DNA from: Pyrenopolyporus hunteri
Taxonomy: Eukaryota > Ascomycota > Sordariomycetes > Xylariales > Hypoxylaceae
DNA length: 64,000 bases
Reading direction: 5' to 3'
NCBI GenBank assembly: GCA_902806595.1
Contig: CADCXC010000004.1
Span: 2,046,001-2,110,000 of the forward strand
Position numbers and translations under genes: made by a program. Below are positions 34,361-45,484 of the stretch, piece by piece (position 1 is the first letter of the stretch; every line of letters begins with the position of its first letter). The notes under the pieces are model-generated. The model did not search any database and was not told the origin of the DNA. It worked only from the letters and a program-made list of their open reading frames with translations.

Positions 34361-34462
34361 CCAGCACCCAGCACCCAGCACCCAATGTTGAAGGGCGGCG
34401 CAGCGCAGCGCAGCACTGGATCTAGTGGGATAACCGCGCTACCGCGATGCCTACCGCGATGC
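34361..34462. repeat. Three adjacent short tandem repeats
   Basis: A heptamer CCAGCAC repeated three times (34361-34381), a GCGCA/GCAGC run at about 34397-34414 and a perfect 12-base duplication CTACCGCGATGC (34439-34450 and 34451-34462) lie within about 100 bases. Confidence 0.9.
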
Positions 34463-34739
34463 AACACGGACGTTGACGGGAACCCAATTCGACCATGAGC
34501 GTTTCTCAAAAATTGGGAAGAAATCGAAACCAACACGTGTATGCTGAGTCTGCAGATATGGCTGCGCCGCAGAAGGTTGCAACACCGGAGTATCAAGATC
34601 GTTAGGATATCAACTTCGGGAGTCTGGGATCCAACGATTTTTCGTAACGCCGGGGACTCTTGGAAGAAGATGAATGAGGAAAAGGAATCGAATCAGGAAT
34701 AGTTCAGGGATATTCCACAGCTGTACCTGTTTCCAGGCT

Positions 34740-34797
34740 ACCTACCTACCTAGGTAGGTACCACCTAGGTAGGTACGTACATGTAGGTACCCTGCTA
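34740..34797. repeat. Dense AGGT/ACCT palindrome cluster
   Basis: Consecutive ACCT units turn into AGGT units at CCTAGG, giving an 18-base perfect palindrome (34743-34760), followed directly by a second CCTAGG-centred copy and a GTACATGTAC-type segment. Same family as the other spacer elements. Confidence 0.85.
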
Positions 34798-35040
34798 TGT
34801 GACTGTTACATACTGGCGGGGTCACGTGCAGGCTCTCTTTGACAGCCGTGGGGACCCGACAGCCAGCCGGCTGAGACCAATCGACCGGAGCCATGCATGT
34901 GCAGCACCGCATCTGAGCATGGAGGTGGGGTTGGAGGAGGGTAGGCTTGGGGTCCTTACATACCTACATACATGTAGCATTTTGAGCCCGCAACCCCAGG
35001 TCCCATCTAGGTATCTCCCAGGTTATGTACAATACGATAA

Positions 35041-35078
35041 AATACCTACATACCTAGGTAGGTACCTACCTACCTACT
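35041..35078. repeat. AGGT/ACCT palindrome cluster
   Basis: Contains CCTAGG followed by an 18-base perfect palindrome centred on GGTACC. It lies about 400 bases upstream of the DUF202 gene start. Confidence 0.85.
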
Positions 35079-35482
35079 CCCCTCTCTTTCCAATTAGTGA
35101 CTAATGGGTAGATCACCGACTTCACGTAACCCCATCACAAGTGCACACAATTCCTCCCATTCCATTAGTCGGTGCACACAATAGCTTGGCAAGTAGCAAT
35201 AAGTAATACTTTCGAATCGAATTTCCAATTATGTTTCAGGTTAGTTTCCCATAACAGCCTAGGCGTGTATGATACATACCTATCTACCTGCCTACACACA
35301 GAGACTATCTCTATTACCTTACTTATTACCTACCTACCTGTAGGTACACTACCTTACCTACCTACCTAGGGACCTGGTTCTCATCCTGACATCTTCCCTT
35401 TATGTCACTGCACGCATGAAACCAACCTGCTGACTGGCCTGCCGCATTCTAGCCGAATCCAGAAGATCGCCTCCATCTTCGA

Positions 35483-36052
35483 ATGCACCGCGCTCGTTCG
35501 GTGGTTCTCACATCACAAGAGTAGGTCGCAATCTTGTCCCCCCGTCCCCTGCCCGTCCGTCGACTTGGTCTGCTTACCGTAAGTTCCTGGACTGGGGCTC
35601 AACTTTGCTCGCTTAACCTCTTCCTGCATGTCTCAGTAGGAACCCACCTCGGGACCGCGGGCTACTGTGTGCACTACGGCGAATCACCGCTGACTCTCCA
35701 TTTATTAACTCACCGTAGATTAGTAGAGATCCGAGCCGCCCAACGGACTTTCGAGGGGGCTTATATGCGAACGGCCCTTTCCCAGTTCAGCTTTTCTCTG
35801 ATCATACTCAAGATCTTCACTTCCGAGTTCTACGCCATAGGCGCTCTCTTCGCCGTATACGGTGCAGCGGTCTTACTATGCTCTATATACCGCCGGTATC
35901 AAGGCAATAGGCAGTTTTTCACAACGTCCGACGACGAGGGTGAGATGAAGAACAAGTTCCGTACCAGCGGCAATAGCGTCCTTCTCCTTACCGTCCTAAG
36001 CATCGGGGCTTATACTGGCTTGATGGTCTTGACCTGGCAGTTAGAGGCATGA
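35483..36052 (+). CDS. Small DUF202-family integral membrane protein
   Basis: DUF202 proteins are short three-helix membrane proteins related to the membrane part of vacuolar Vtc1; their role is mostly unknown. My model uses exons 35483-35520 and 35719-36052, giving 123 residues: MHRARSVVLTSQ followed by ELVEIRAAQRTFEGAYMRTA. The conserved RTF-x-R-TA segment (RTFEGAYMRTALSQFSF) sits just before the first helix. Helices are predicted at SFSLIILKIF, FYAIGALFAVYGAAVLL and SVLLLTVLSIGAYTGLMVL, with a polar loop rich in Asp/Glu between helices two and three. The body is secure. The short first exon and the 198-base intron (GTAGGT donor, GTAG acceptor) are inferred, and a GTAAGT site near 35578 could instead define an intermediate exon. 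Confidence 0.75.
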
Positions 36053-37848
36053 AGAAGAGGCATTGGAATGCTATCTAACTTTATAACGAAACAAGCTTCT
36101 ACCCTACCCCCTTAGCCGCTACTAATTGAATTCTCTCCAGCAGTGGATAATCACTAGCCTTCGAGCGAAATCAACGGGGCTATGCTAGGAGGGCTTATCG
36201 CGCCAAACTGTACCTAATGTTAATTCATGCGGCTGCGACTATAATTATGGTAACACAGATACAAAAGACATGTTTAGTAGGAACCAAGAGATCGACCAGC
36301 AGTAGGCTTGTTTGCCTTGATATGTCCAATACCTAGGTACCTAGATATTGGTTGACCGGTACTCCCCAATACCATGAAAATAAATTACCGCGCCTCCTTT
36401 CGCAGTATATCTTGGATACTTACATGTACCTACGTGGGTAGATTAGAGTTGACGATGTACTAAACGTTACGTTTCCATTAAATGTATTGTACCTAGACAC
36501 GAAGTTCCGTGGCATCACCAACCGAAATAAGTTCCTGAAAAATTCAAGAGGTAGCGCATACATTTGTGGGTGTCCCATTTAAGATTCTCACCATACTCTT
36601 TCAAGATCGAAACACGCCGACTATAAGAAGGTCCCCTTTCGACACGCGCCTTTGGCGGCTTTTCTAGTTGCCAAAGTTTTGATATATACAACTAGGGGAA
36701 ACCCGACAATGACACTGGATAGGTACCTACCTAGGTAGGTACCTAAGGAGAGTAAAGCGGGGCTCGACAACGCCCTAAGTTGAAGGTTGAGGGGAAATAT
36801 CGTAAAGTATAGCCTAAAACGCCCTTTTCGTCGCCTGGGGCCCCCAATAATGCCAACTAACCCGTCGCTCCTACCCGCAAGTGTGTAGTGTGCCCCGGGC
36901 CGAAAACGCTCGGCCGGGAACGGGACGGGAAGCCGCATCGACCGTTGAATATACGGTTACTACCGTAGGCGCACGGATCGATTTCCAGGTAAGATGTAAG
37001 TTACGGGCGCCCGCGCTCCGCACTCTTTTGCGTGCCCAACCCAAGAGCGAAAGTTCCTATGCTTCCCACTGATAGGTATTCAAGCATACACGTCCCTCAT
37101 CCACGGGAAACCAAACTATTTCCAAACAGAACCCCCTACGTCAATCGAGATCCTCGACTAAACCGCTCGGTGCGGGAGGGTACGGAACACAGGGCTGATA
37201 ATCCGTTACGTTGGTTGGAGACAGCGGCGGTTTCGTCCTTGGAAAAGTCTGAGACTGAGGCGCTTGCGGCTATGGTACGAAACTCTTTTCTTTTCACACC
37301 CACGGTCGACTAGAGGACGTTTGTCATCTTCTTACCCCCACTTTCGGTAGTTGTTGCAAGGTAGGTATGTTAGTTCGCTAGTTAAGAGCTCAAGTGATAG
37401 ATAATAAGTTACGATACGTCGTCCTTTCTAGAAAAGTCAACGATGGGGTTGATTGCCTCTGAGCCGAGGGCTCGCATGGCTACCCCTGTCGATTCCAACA
37501 TGTTACGGGTTATGTTGCGAATATTTCCTTACATTCAAGCGAGTTGATTGCTCAGCCTTTCCAATCCGTGCTTTTCTCTCCTTTTTTTTTTCATTCTTGT
37601 TCCCTTGCCACCCTTTTCTTGTCCTATCTACTCTATTCCAGGTTACAACTCAAAAACAGAAGTTGCTCATTCCGTACTCCGACATGTAAAAGGAGGAGAG
37701 ATAAATACTTCCAGTTCCGGGAAAAGAAAAGAGAAAGACCTGCCCCAAGCCACGGCGGGATGTAATATTGCAGGGGGGGAGGTGCGCAAAAGGATGCCTG
37801 CAAGTGTGGTGTGGCCGCCCTCCGCAATACCCGTGACAGATTCCGACG
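36053..37848. other. Spacer between converging DUF202 and Zn2Cys6 genes
   Basis: No coding region supported. It holds AGGT/ACCT elements at about 36331-36346 and a perfect 26-base palindrome at 36720-36745. A pyrimidine-rich tract at about 37560-37640 resembles a promoter, but I see no plus-strand gene downstream of it. Confidence 0.5.
36720..36745. repeat. Perfect 26-bp AGGT/ACCT palindrome
   Basis: The sequence equals its own reverse complement over 26 bases: GGTACC, then CCTAGG at the centre, then GGTACC. It is the longest perfect member of the spacer repeat family that I found. Confidence 0.97.
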
Positions 37849-39282
37849 TCATCTTTGGCCGTAATATATATCTCCGCCTCGATGAGGATCCTCACCTGCC
37901 GGCGAGACGTGTCCTTCCGGTGGATGTTGTCCCCGATCTTCATACCACCCGCCATAGTCTTCGTTGGATTTAGCATATTGGTACGACTGTTGCCACACGC
38001 CGTACGCCAAATGCGGCGTAGCGCCAGCGGAGAGAGACTCGTGGACGCCCAGGCTCGCTTCCGGTACGAAGTTGGTTGCGATTGACGGCTGCATCCTATC
38101 ATACGTTCTGGTCGATGGAGGAATGAAGTGCCTGGATTGTGTGTCGTCGGGGGGTATTGGTCTTGCTCCTGATGAGTATGATTTCCAAGTGTCATCAAGA
38201 CGAGTGTCGGTATCTATCCTGCTTAGGCCGAGCGAGCTTGCTGGCCATGTCGACATGGGCGGCGGCGGCGCGGAGGTAGGATATGGAGACAAGCCCGTCG
38301 TTTCCGGCATTCCCTGACCGAAGTTCGCCCATGGAGTGTTCGGGTCTCCTGGCGTCTTGGAAGTGCTAGCTCCCGCGCCGGTCGCCAGCCAGCCATTCGT
38401 CTCGTGCCCGTAGTTAAACGTTCGACCGATAGGCGTATTCGACGCTACTATAGCTTCTTAGCAGATGCTTCATAGACATGGGTATTAGGAAATGTGTCCC
38501 AGACTGCACCTACTTCTATTCTCGGTAGAATAACCCTCTTCTTCTCCAGGCTCCACCGACTGCTGTCCTATATTTGACATCGATGATATAGTTGCTAGCT
38601 GGTGATAAACCGGGTTTGATTGCCCTTCAACGACATGCCCTGTTGGCATTAATGGGGAAGTAGATGGAGACGCAATGCTACTTCCAACGGATGTCCTTCC
38701 CGGTCTCTGTGCCGTCGCAGGGGGGGATAGTTGATTCACCGCGGTGTAGACGCAATCTCGATTGAGATTAATGCAGCTCTCACAGCGGCCTAGGACATCC
38801 GGTGTCTCGGGCTGCTTGCACCTAATCTTCCTCCTCCGACAGTGACCTACACCAGACTGCACTTTAATATTCATGCGAATCCTTTCAGGCTGATTATGAT
38901 TTAGCGTGGTAGCTACTTACTACAAGCCGTCGGTGTCCGATGATAACCCAACCTATTCCTTCTCTTCTCGTTGGGGAGGCCAAGCGGCTCGTGGCTTGTT
39001 TCGTTCGTCTCCTGCGGTCTCACGTTAGGAGTCGAGACGGACCTCTTTAACTTCAATTCTCTGGGTGGGGATCCTCGTCGACGAGCGGGGGTTATCTGAT
39101 TGCACTGGGCTAAGTGTTGGTAAAGCGGAGGAGGGGGTGAAGGGGGATGCTGTACTGGATTGGTTGCTGGTAAGTCTTACCTCTGGCGCGGAAGTTGTCG
39201 GTGTTAGATGGCTACCCATGTAGCCGACTTGCGACACACCTATTTCAGAGCCCTCTTGCAAGGGCGAGTATTGATAGGACAT
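37849..39282 (-). CDS. Zn(II)2Cys6 fungal transcription regulator
   Basis: Binuclear zinc-cluster regulator, probably nuclear. Minus-strand exons 39282-39043, 39011-38921, 38846-38514 and 38447-37849 give 420 residues. The cluster is assembled across the second intron: CSHCRRRKIRCKQPE then GRCESCINLNRDC, spacing C-X2-C-X6-C-X11-C-X2-C-X6-C. The zinc cluster starts near residue 109, preceded by a Ser/Thr-rich segment beginning MSYQYSPLQEGSEIGVSQ, and followed by a Ser/Pro-rich region without a visible fungal-specific TF domain. The first intron would be only 31 bases (GTCCGT donor, CTAAC, GCAG). Starting it at an upstream GTTAAA would make it 43 bases and also keep the frame. The C-terminus (GGDIYYGQR) is taken from the last in-frame stop. 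Targets unknown. Confidence 0.83.
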
Positions 39283-42165
39283 AATTTATATCATGGATCT
39301 GGACCGCTCAAAGATATTATGTTCGAGTAGCTACGGTCCCTTGGGATCTGCCTATCTTGGAAGAGTTATCGGCGGGCGATTGCTATCAACGGGGCTCTCC
39401 AACGTAAAAGCCAAGGAGTAAGCCGCTCCCAGCAGCCTGCCCTTTGAATTGGAGGGGGATCCGGCTTCTTCCTTGTGGCTTTTCACCTGCTGAGGTACCT
39501 GGTAATAGGTGGTAGACGGCAGTATTCAGCAGGTTTTCGATTCGGACTTGACACTTATTCCCTGGGGCCGTTATAAACCGAAGTATGGTAACCGTAACCG
39601 GGGACAGGTAGCAGGATATGGTGGGAGGGAACGAGGAATGGACCAATCGAGACCGCAAAATTGCCTGTGGACTTGGAACCAGATATGCAGTCCGGCCACA
39701 AAAGCAACCTGGCTCCCCTTCAAGAGATCTCTGGGGGCTAGTATTGCTTAACAGGGCACGACAAGTGCGTGGTAGGACAGCAACATACAGATTCCTACAC
39801 CCAATCAACTTTGTATGTCTCCAGTAACTCCTCAGGTGGGAAACAAGGGTTCAGCAGATATCAATGTTAGGAAGTTCAGTGCACGTGGCTCCTATTCCGG
39901 CTTCCGAGGCTTGCGTATAGGTAGGCCAAATGGGTACATTCAGTAGTGCCTAGAGTGTCAGTTGCAACGCATAGTCCAACTATATATCTGGCTCCCGAGC
40001 GAAATAGGGACGACGAGTCAAGCTAAAGTTGAAAATTGCGGCTCTGTTGATTAGCACGTTTGTTAGGGTCTGAAGGTAGAGCTAAGATAATACCGAGGCC
40101 TCACCAGATTAGTAGCAAGTAGTGGATATGTGACTGTGAGATGGATATAGCGGGACGCCACCCTCAAAGCGAGAAGCTATGACCGAAGGCGAGCACGGCC
40201 CACGGACCCGGAATGTTCACACGGCCTCGATATTCCTAGTTAAAAATGTTGAGGGACGGCCCTGCACTCTTATCGTATCTCGGCGTCCACGGATAGCGAC
40301 AGATGGGAAAACCCCCTTTTAGTCCGGCACCGGAAGCAACTATGGAAGAAGATTCCAGCGGGGGTAGAATCTGAGTAGATATCAGGAACTATGAGCCACC
40401 AACGAGTGGCAGGATGATCGAGACGATCTGCGCGGAGTAGAGGGACGTCCCCTGGATTTACGACATGCAGGCGATCTCGCTACTTATCTCTTTTCCACGA
40501 AGGAAGCAATGGCGTGAAGACCTGCCGGGCTAAAATTGATGACGAGAGCAGGAAAAGAAAAGGGGATAATCTAATACGTCCGTCTCGACCCACGCCCGAT
40601 TAAAGAGAGAAAAAAAAGAAGAATAACAGCAAAATTTCACTGTGAAATACTGGCAAAAAGCGGTGTTATTTGGAACTTGGAGTTGCTAATCCCTATTATC
40701 CTTTCGCCTCGACGTCGAATATGAGGCGGATATCATCTATTGGAACACTAATTGTCCCTATCTAGCCCAAGGTTCAACATTTGCTCGCGCATCCCTGCAT
40801 CAAGGAGGATTAACCGACTTGTCATGCACCAGAAATGCCTCCGATGGGCATATATTACATATTCTCGTGATGTAGGTACTATGTGTATTGCACGATTATT
40901 CCCATAATAGCCAATTAGTACTTGCACAGGCTGTAGCTGTAAAGTTAAAGGGGGAGCGTAATGCACGTGTGGGATGAACTAGGGCGTCAAGGAACGGATA
41001 GGCGGTGCCCCGAGAAAAGCTATGCCCATGGTTGGTCCGGAGGGCGTCTAAACAGCTATACGCTAGAACACACGACGAATAACGAATCTTCTGACTAAAC
41101 GAAGCGCTGATCTCTAATACGAAGAGTTACAAGCTATTCAAGCAGCAGAATTACGATGGAACGGTTCAACCAGTTTTCTGGGACTATGCAAACGGTAAAC
41201 CTGTGACATAGGTGGGATTGCAGGGATTGACGGGAGTGGCCATCGCTCTCCGGGCTCACTGACCGTCCTTACTATGTATTCGCGAATAGGATTTAGAGTA
41301 TATGCTCCAGAGTCGCGTGGAGTTATTCGATCATAGCTGATCGGTGGTGTCCCCGTCCCTTTTGTCTGCGCTGCAGCTTATCCCCTGTAAGAAAAGGGCA
41401 CCAGAGCACGTACGTAGGAGGATAGCCTGAAAGTGACGCATCCCTGTACAGTAAGAGCCAATGCTATCACACAGAAACTCACTTTCTGCAAGATAGCTAC
41501 CAACTCCGCCTTAATTGTCAACGCAAAATGGAGGCCAATGGTCTTGGGGTAATGCAAGGAGAGGTGGAAAGGCAATATAGTTGGGTAGGGCCGATCTGTA
41601 TTGCAGAATAGGGAGACCCCCAACCGTTAGGGCTGACTCTGGCGTTGACGTACCACTGCTTTGCTACCATCCATTTATTGTCACAGCGGAGTATGCCCGT
41701 TCAAACCAGGGAGCGCCACGGCTCTGACGGCTTTCCCTATTTACCTCTCCGGATTCGACGTCGTATCTAGGTATATAGGTAGGCACCGTAGATAATGGGT
41801 GGCACGAATTGGGCCGAGAAGATGGGCTTGAGAGCACCGATCAGGATGGGTACCACCTATCTTGTCCCCGAGATCGTCTTCTCTTTACGAGCCAACGTCT
41901 AAAGACGTTTCAAATCGTCTGATCCGCACCAATATGCAACTTCGGGGTTCAACGTTGCTTTTATATATTCGCAGGACCTTTTAATTGCGAGTCGGGTTAA
42001 CACTAACCCTGAACGGTTCCAGCAGCCCGGTAAAAATGGCTGGTGAAGATTTGGAGAAGCAAGGGGGGTCCTGATCTTGAAGCCCTTCGGATCCGTGCAA
42101 CGCTACGAAATACAATAGCGGGGATACATTAATATTGCAACGGTCCAGATGCATGTAGACCTCAC

Positions 42166-42235
42166 CTTTTCCTTTTCGTCTTCGTCGTCTTCTTCGTCTT
42201 TTAACCTCGTCTTCTCTCTTCTTCCCAACCTTCCT
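42166..42235 (+). promoter_or_regulatory. Orphan CT-rich promoter-like tract
   Basis: About 70 bases of nearly pure pyrimidine on the plus strand, with TCTTCGTC-type repeats. It resembles the core promoters of expressed genes in filamentous fungi, but no gene is recognisable downstream. Confidence 0.3.
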
Positions 42236-44493
42236 ATCGTGCTTTACGGGCTGTTTTGTACTAGTTTCTCCCTTGGATTCTTTCGACCTACCTCCAGCAG
42301 GCGATCTAATCGCTATTTAAGAGGGGCGAAGGTGCTCGCTTGAGCTGAAGCGCGGCTGAAGTATGTGTACTTCCTATGATGTAGATACCGCCATCTTGCT
42401 GGTGAAATTCCAATTAGTTGGGCTCATAGAAATTCATATGCCGAGGGCGGCAATATCTCTAGAAAACCAGTAGGCATAATCCGTTCAGCCGAGCAAGATA
42501 GTATGAATCCGATATCTTTATTCACGCCCTCCGACTAGCAAGCACATTCATGGTACTGTCGATCAGGAATGATGTGCAACTAGGATTAGGATTTGCTTAC
42601 CTCGATGCGCTTGAAGTATCATCAAGCAATAGCCTCCGCACACTGCTGCGACGACGTAAACTGGGTTGCACTATTGGACCACGGTCAGCGTTAAAGCTAC
42701 TCAAAGGCCTATGGCTTCGAGGTGATCAAACCTGGCTTGAAGCCGAGCGAGCTGATAGAAATTCGGTGTGTCTTACCTTATGCCGGGGACTTTAGGATGC
42801 CGCCCAGAATTTCGGTGGAGTTGCAATAGAAATGATTTCCATTGTGCGGAATTTCTCAAGACGTTTTGCCCTCTGCCTCCAAAGTGGCTTCAATGGCCGT
42901 TACAATATCCGACGATTTAGAACCGCATAACCAGTGAGAAGAGCTCCAAGCGCAAATGAGGTGACATTACATATGCAACGTGAGAATGGAGGGCCAGTAC
43001 ATATACCACTCTCAAGCTGGGTGGGATCTAGCCTAGGGGCGGCCCGCGATCTGAGCCTAGAAGCTTAGGAATCTGTCGGTTCCATCATTGGCTTATCCTC
43101 AGCATGATACGCCGACGCAGCTGACCTCAGACCAATATACAGTGTGCCGTAAAGGTGCGTAAAACGTACATAAGGTAGGTAGGTATGCGTACTTTCATGC
43201 TCGAAAGGCAGAGATCGAGTCCTAAGCACACTCCCCAATGCAATGAGCCAGGGTCGAACCGACCACTAGGCGTGAAATTGCAGGGGTTTCTCTTACGTCT
43301 CTTACGCCATCTGCTAGGCGCCTTTTTCGATTTCCAGCATGCTCCAGTTGTTAGATGCGCCAAATGTATGCGCCAAAGGCATTAGTCTCGTCTTCAACTC
43401 GTCAAGCGTCCCCCTGTGATTGCTCTTGTTTCATCGACAGGCACGCCAACCACGATTCCGTACTCTTTTCTTATCGTATCTTACAGGCACCCCAGAGCGC
43501 GACACACCTTTTAGCCTCAAGCCATCACCTTCTCTATTCGGGCCATCCCTCGACCATTGAGTGCCTCCCAACAGAGACATCTTAACCGAGCACATGCATT
43601 ATACGGCTCTCCCCAGGTGCGTCAACGTTGACGCATGGAAGGGTAGCGATGGAGTCTCGACTCGCCTTTCTGGCGTTGATATAATTCCATGGAGATTATT
43701 CACAAGTTAACGCCGCCGGCCTACGAGCCCAACTAACCGCATATTCGATGACTGTTCTTTTGTTTGATCTCCTTTTAGCCAGATTACCATGAAAACTCGC
43801 TGCTTCTTGGGCTCATCTATCTGCTACCCCTAACGCTCGGAAAATCGGTGAGCGGCCCGGCTTTAGCCTTACTTATGCGCTCATTATATAGGAAGAATAC
43901 TTCGCCAATATCACCGCCTCGCTTCTTCGGCCAGTTGATGTTGATGTCAACGTGAGAAACAATCCGGCTTAACGCCTGACGGGCCCTAGATTATGAGTAA
44001 GATTAATGCCTAAGGTCTTCGCCCGCCAGGATCAAGAAAGAAGATTCCATATCGAAATTCCAGAAAATATTAAGGCTAATTAGGCCAGGAGAGATTAGCC
44101 CATCACAGGTCTTGTTAATACAATATGACGTCGACGAAAAGAATTCCTCAACCAATTCACCACATTGCTCTGCCCTTTTTCAGGTTCGTACCCTCATAAG
44201 ATCTGTATCGTCATTATAGGCGACTCATTAATAATTTAGGACCAATTGGCTAATTGGCCCTTATCGAGAACGCATCCCAAAGCCACTAGTCCCATTATTA
44301 TTATCTTAAAAGCGCCTTTTGATGACATGGGATGCGGTAAACCACTTTAGGGAATTATCGTCAGTGCGAGCCCCTTGAGCCGCAAAGCACGGGCAACCTG
44401 GCTAAAGGAGATGCTATGTCCCCAAGAGCGCAATACGAGCCGGATCAATTTTGGCAATTGCCTAGGCTTACTAGTGTAGCTCTAGAGCCATGA

Positions 44494-44546
44494 ATTACCC
44501 CCTATATTACCCCCTATCCTATTCGCCTGGACTAACGCTAGTCCAG
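44494..44546. repeat. 12-bp direct repeat followed by an 8-bp hairpin
   Basis: ATTACCCCCTAT occurs twice in tandem (44494-44505, 44506-44517). Ten bases later CTGGACTA and TAGTCCAG form a perfect inverted repeat with a 4-base loop (44527-44546). Confidence 0.9.
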
Positions 44547-45458
44547 CTTGCACAGCAGCCATGTCTTAGACTTTAGAAAATCATACCGTGAGCCTCTTTA
44601 CCACGCGTGACCACGTGTGAAGTGGTGGTGTCTTACGTACCTACATACTTGTACATGGCGTTCCTTTTGTTCGTATAGGCGGTATAAACCCCATAGTCTA
44701 TTCTACATGCTAATTAATCCGGTGCGTAGAACTCTGAGGCATCACAACTTATATATCCGTCCACTACCTATATTATCATGTTCGCCATCTAGTATCGGAA
44801 CTCGTGGAACGACCTCCCGATCGCTATCTATCATCCGCAAAAGACGGATGCACAGTATAACCCCCGTCATGCTATAAGACAGATGGCTCTAGTGGCGTCC
44901 GCCCGCTTCTTTTCCCCCTCTCTGAAACACCCCATACTGGGGCTGAATACGAATTTCCGAACATCAGTACCACTCGAACCATGGCGCGTCAAAGTCTTAA
45001 GTTCATTTCGCCCCCTAGAACGGTGGCTCTGTGGCTGTCGTCCTTCTGCCGACAAGTGAGCCTGGGAATCACACATAGGTAGATACTTTAGGTTCTAGCC
45101 ATGTAGGTATACTGTTGTTCGCCGTGACTACGGGCAGGAAGATGGTGAAAATGGAGCCCTACAGTTTTCATTTGGGAAAATCAATACTACGAGGCATTAG
45201 CACTTCAGGAAACCCAATGGCGCCAATAAAAGAGTAATCGCTCGCCGGGTCCTACGGATGTCCATAGGTAGGTACTTACTTTTGTTGGGACACCCTATTT
45301 ATCATTGATATTCTGCCTACCTAAATTTCCCAAGAAGTGACAGTCGCATACAAGATAGAATACCTTTTCTAACTGGCAGAGAACTTCGCAGGGGAGCCAT
45401 TCGTACTGGATGCGACCGCTGCTGAGGGTTGCCAGCCACTTCCCTACCGGGCGAAACA

Positions 45459-45484
45459 AGTCTCTCCAGCCATGTGGAGAGACT
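45459..45484. repeat. Perfect 10-bp inverted repeat (hairpin)
   Basis: Arms AGTCTCTCCA (45459-45468) and TGGAGAGACT (45475-45484) are exact complements around a six-base loop GCCATG. Located in gene-free DNA. Confidence 0.9.

Larger units (their letters stand above)
32141..35482. other. Spacer between divergent C2H2 and DUF202 genes
   Basis: Holds the promoters of both divergent genes. The stretch 32141-33000 is pyrimidine-rich on the minus strand and probably contains the long 5' leader of the C2H2 gene; open frames there are composed of Ser/Pro/Phe and look spurious. Short tandem repeats occur at 34361-34462. Dense AGGT/ACCT palindromes occur at 34740-34797, 35041-35078 and 35276-35371, close to the DUF202 gene start. 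No gene supported; a 113-codon minus-strand frame (33837-34178) with one hydrophobic stretch is left unassigned. Confidence 0.5.

Noticed and set aside
35534..35718. In-frame upstream extension of the DUF202 gene
   Set aside because: Lacks an ATG in frame, and an ATG exon at 35483-35520 joins in the correct phase to the conserved region; treated as intron.
44340..44575. Possible decayed transposase on the minus strand
   Set aside because: Only about 75 codons with two stops and no recognisable HTH or DDE motif; chance is a sufficient explanation.
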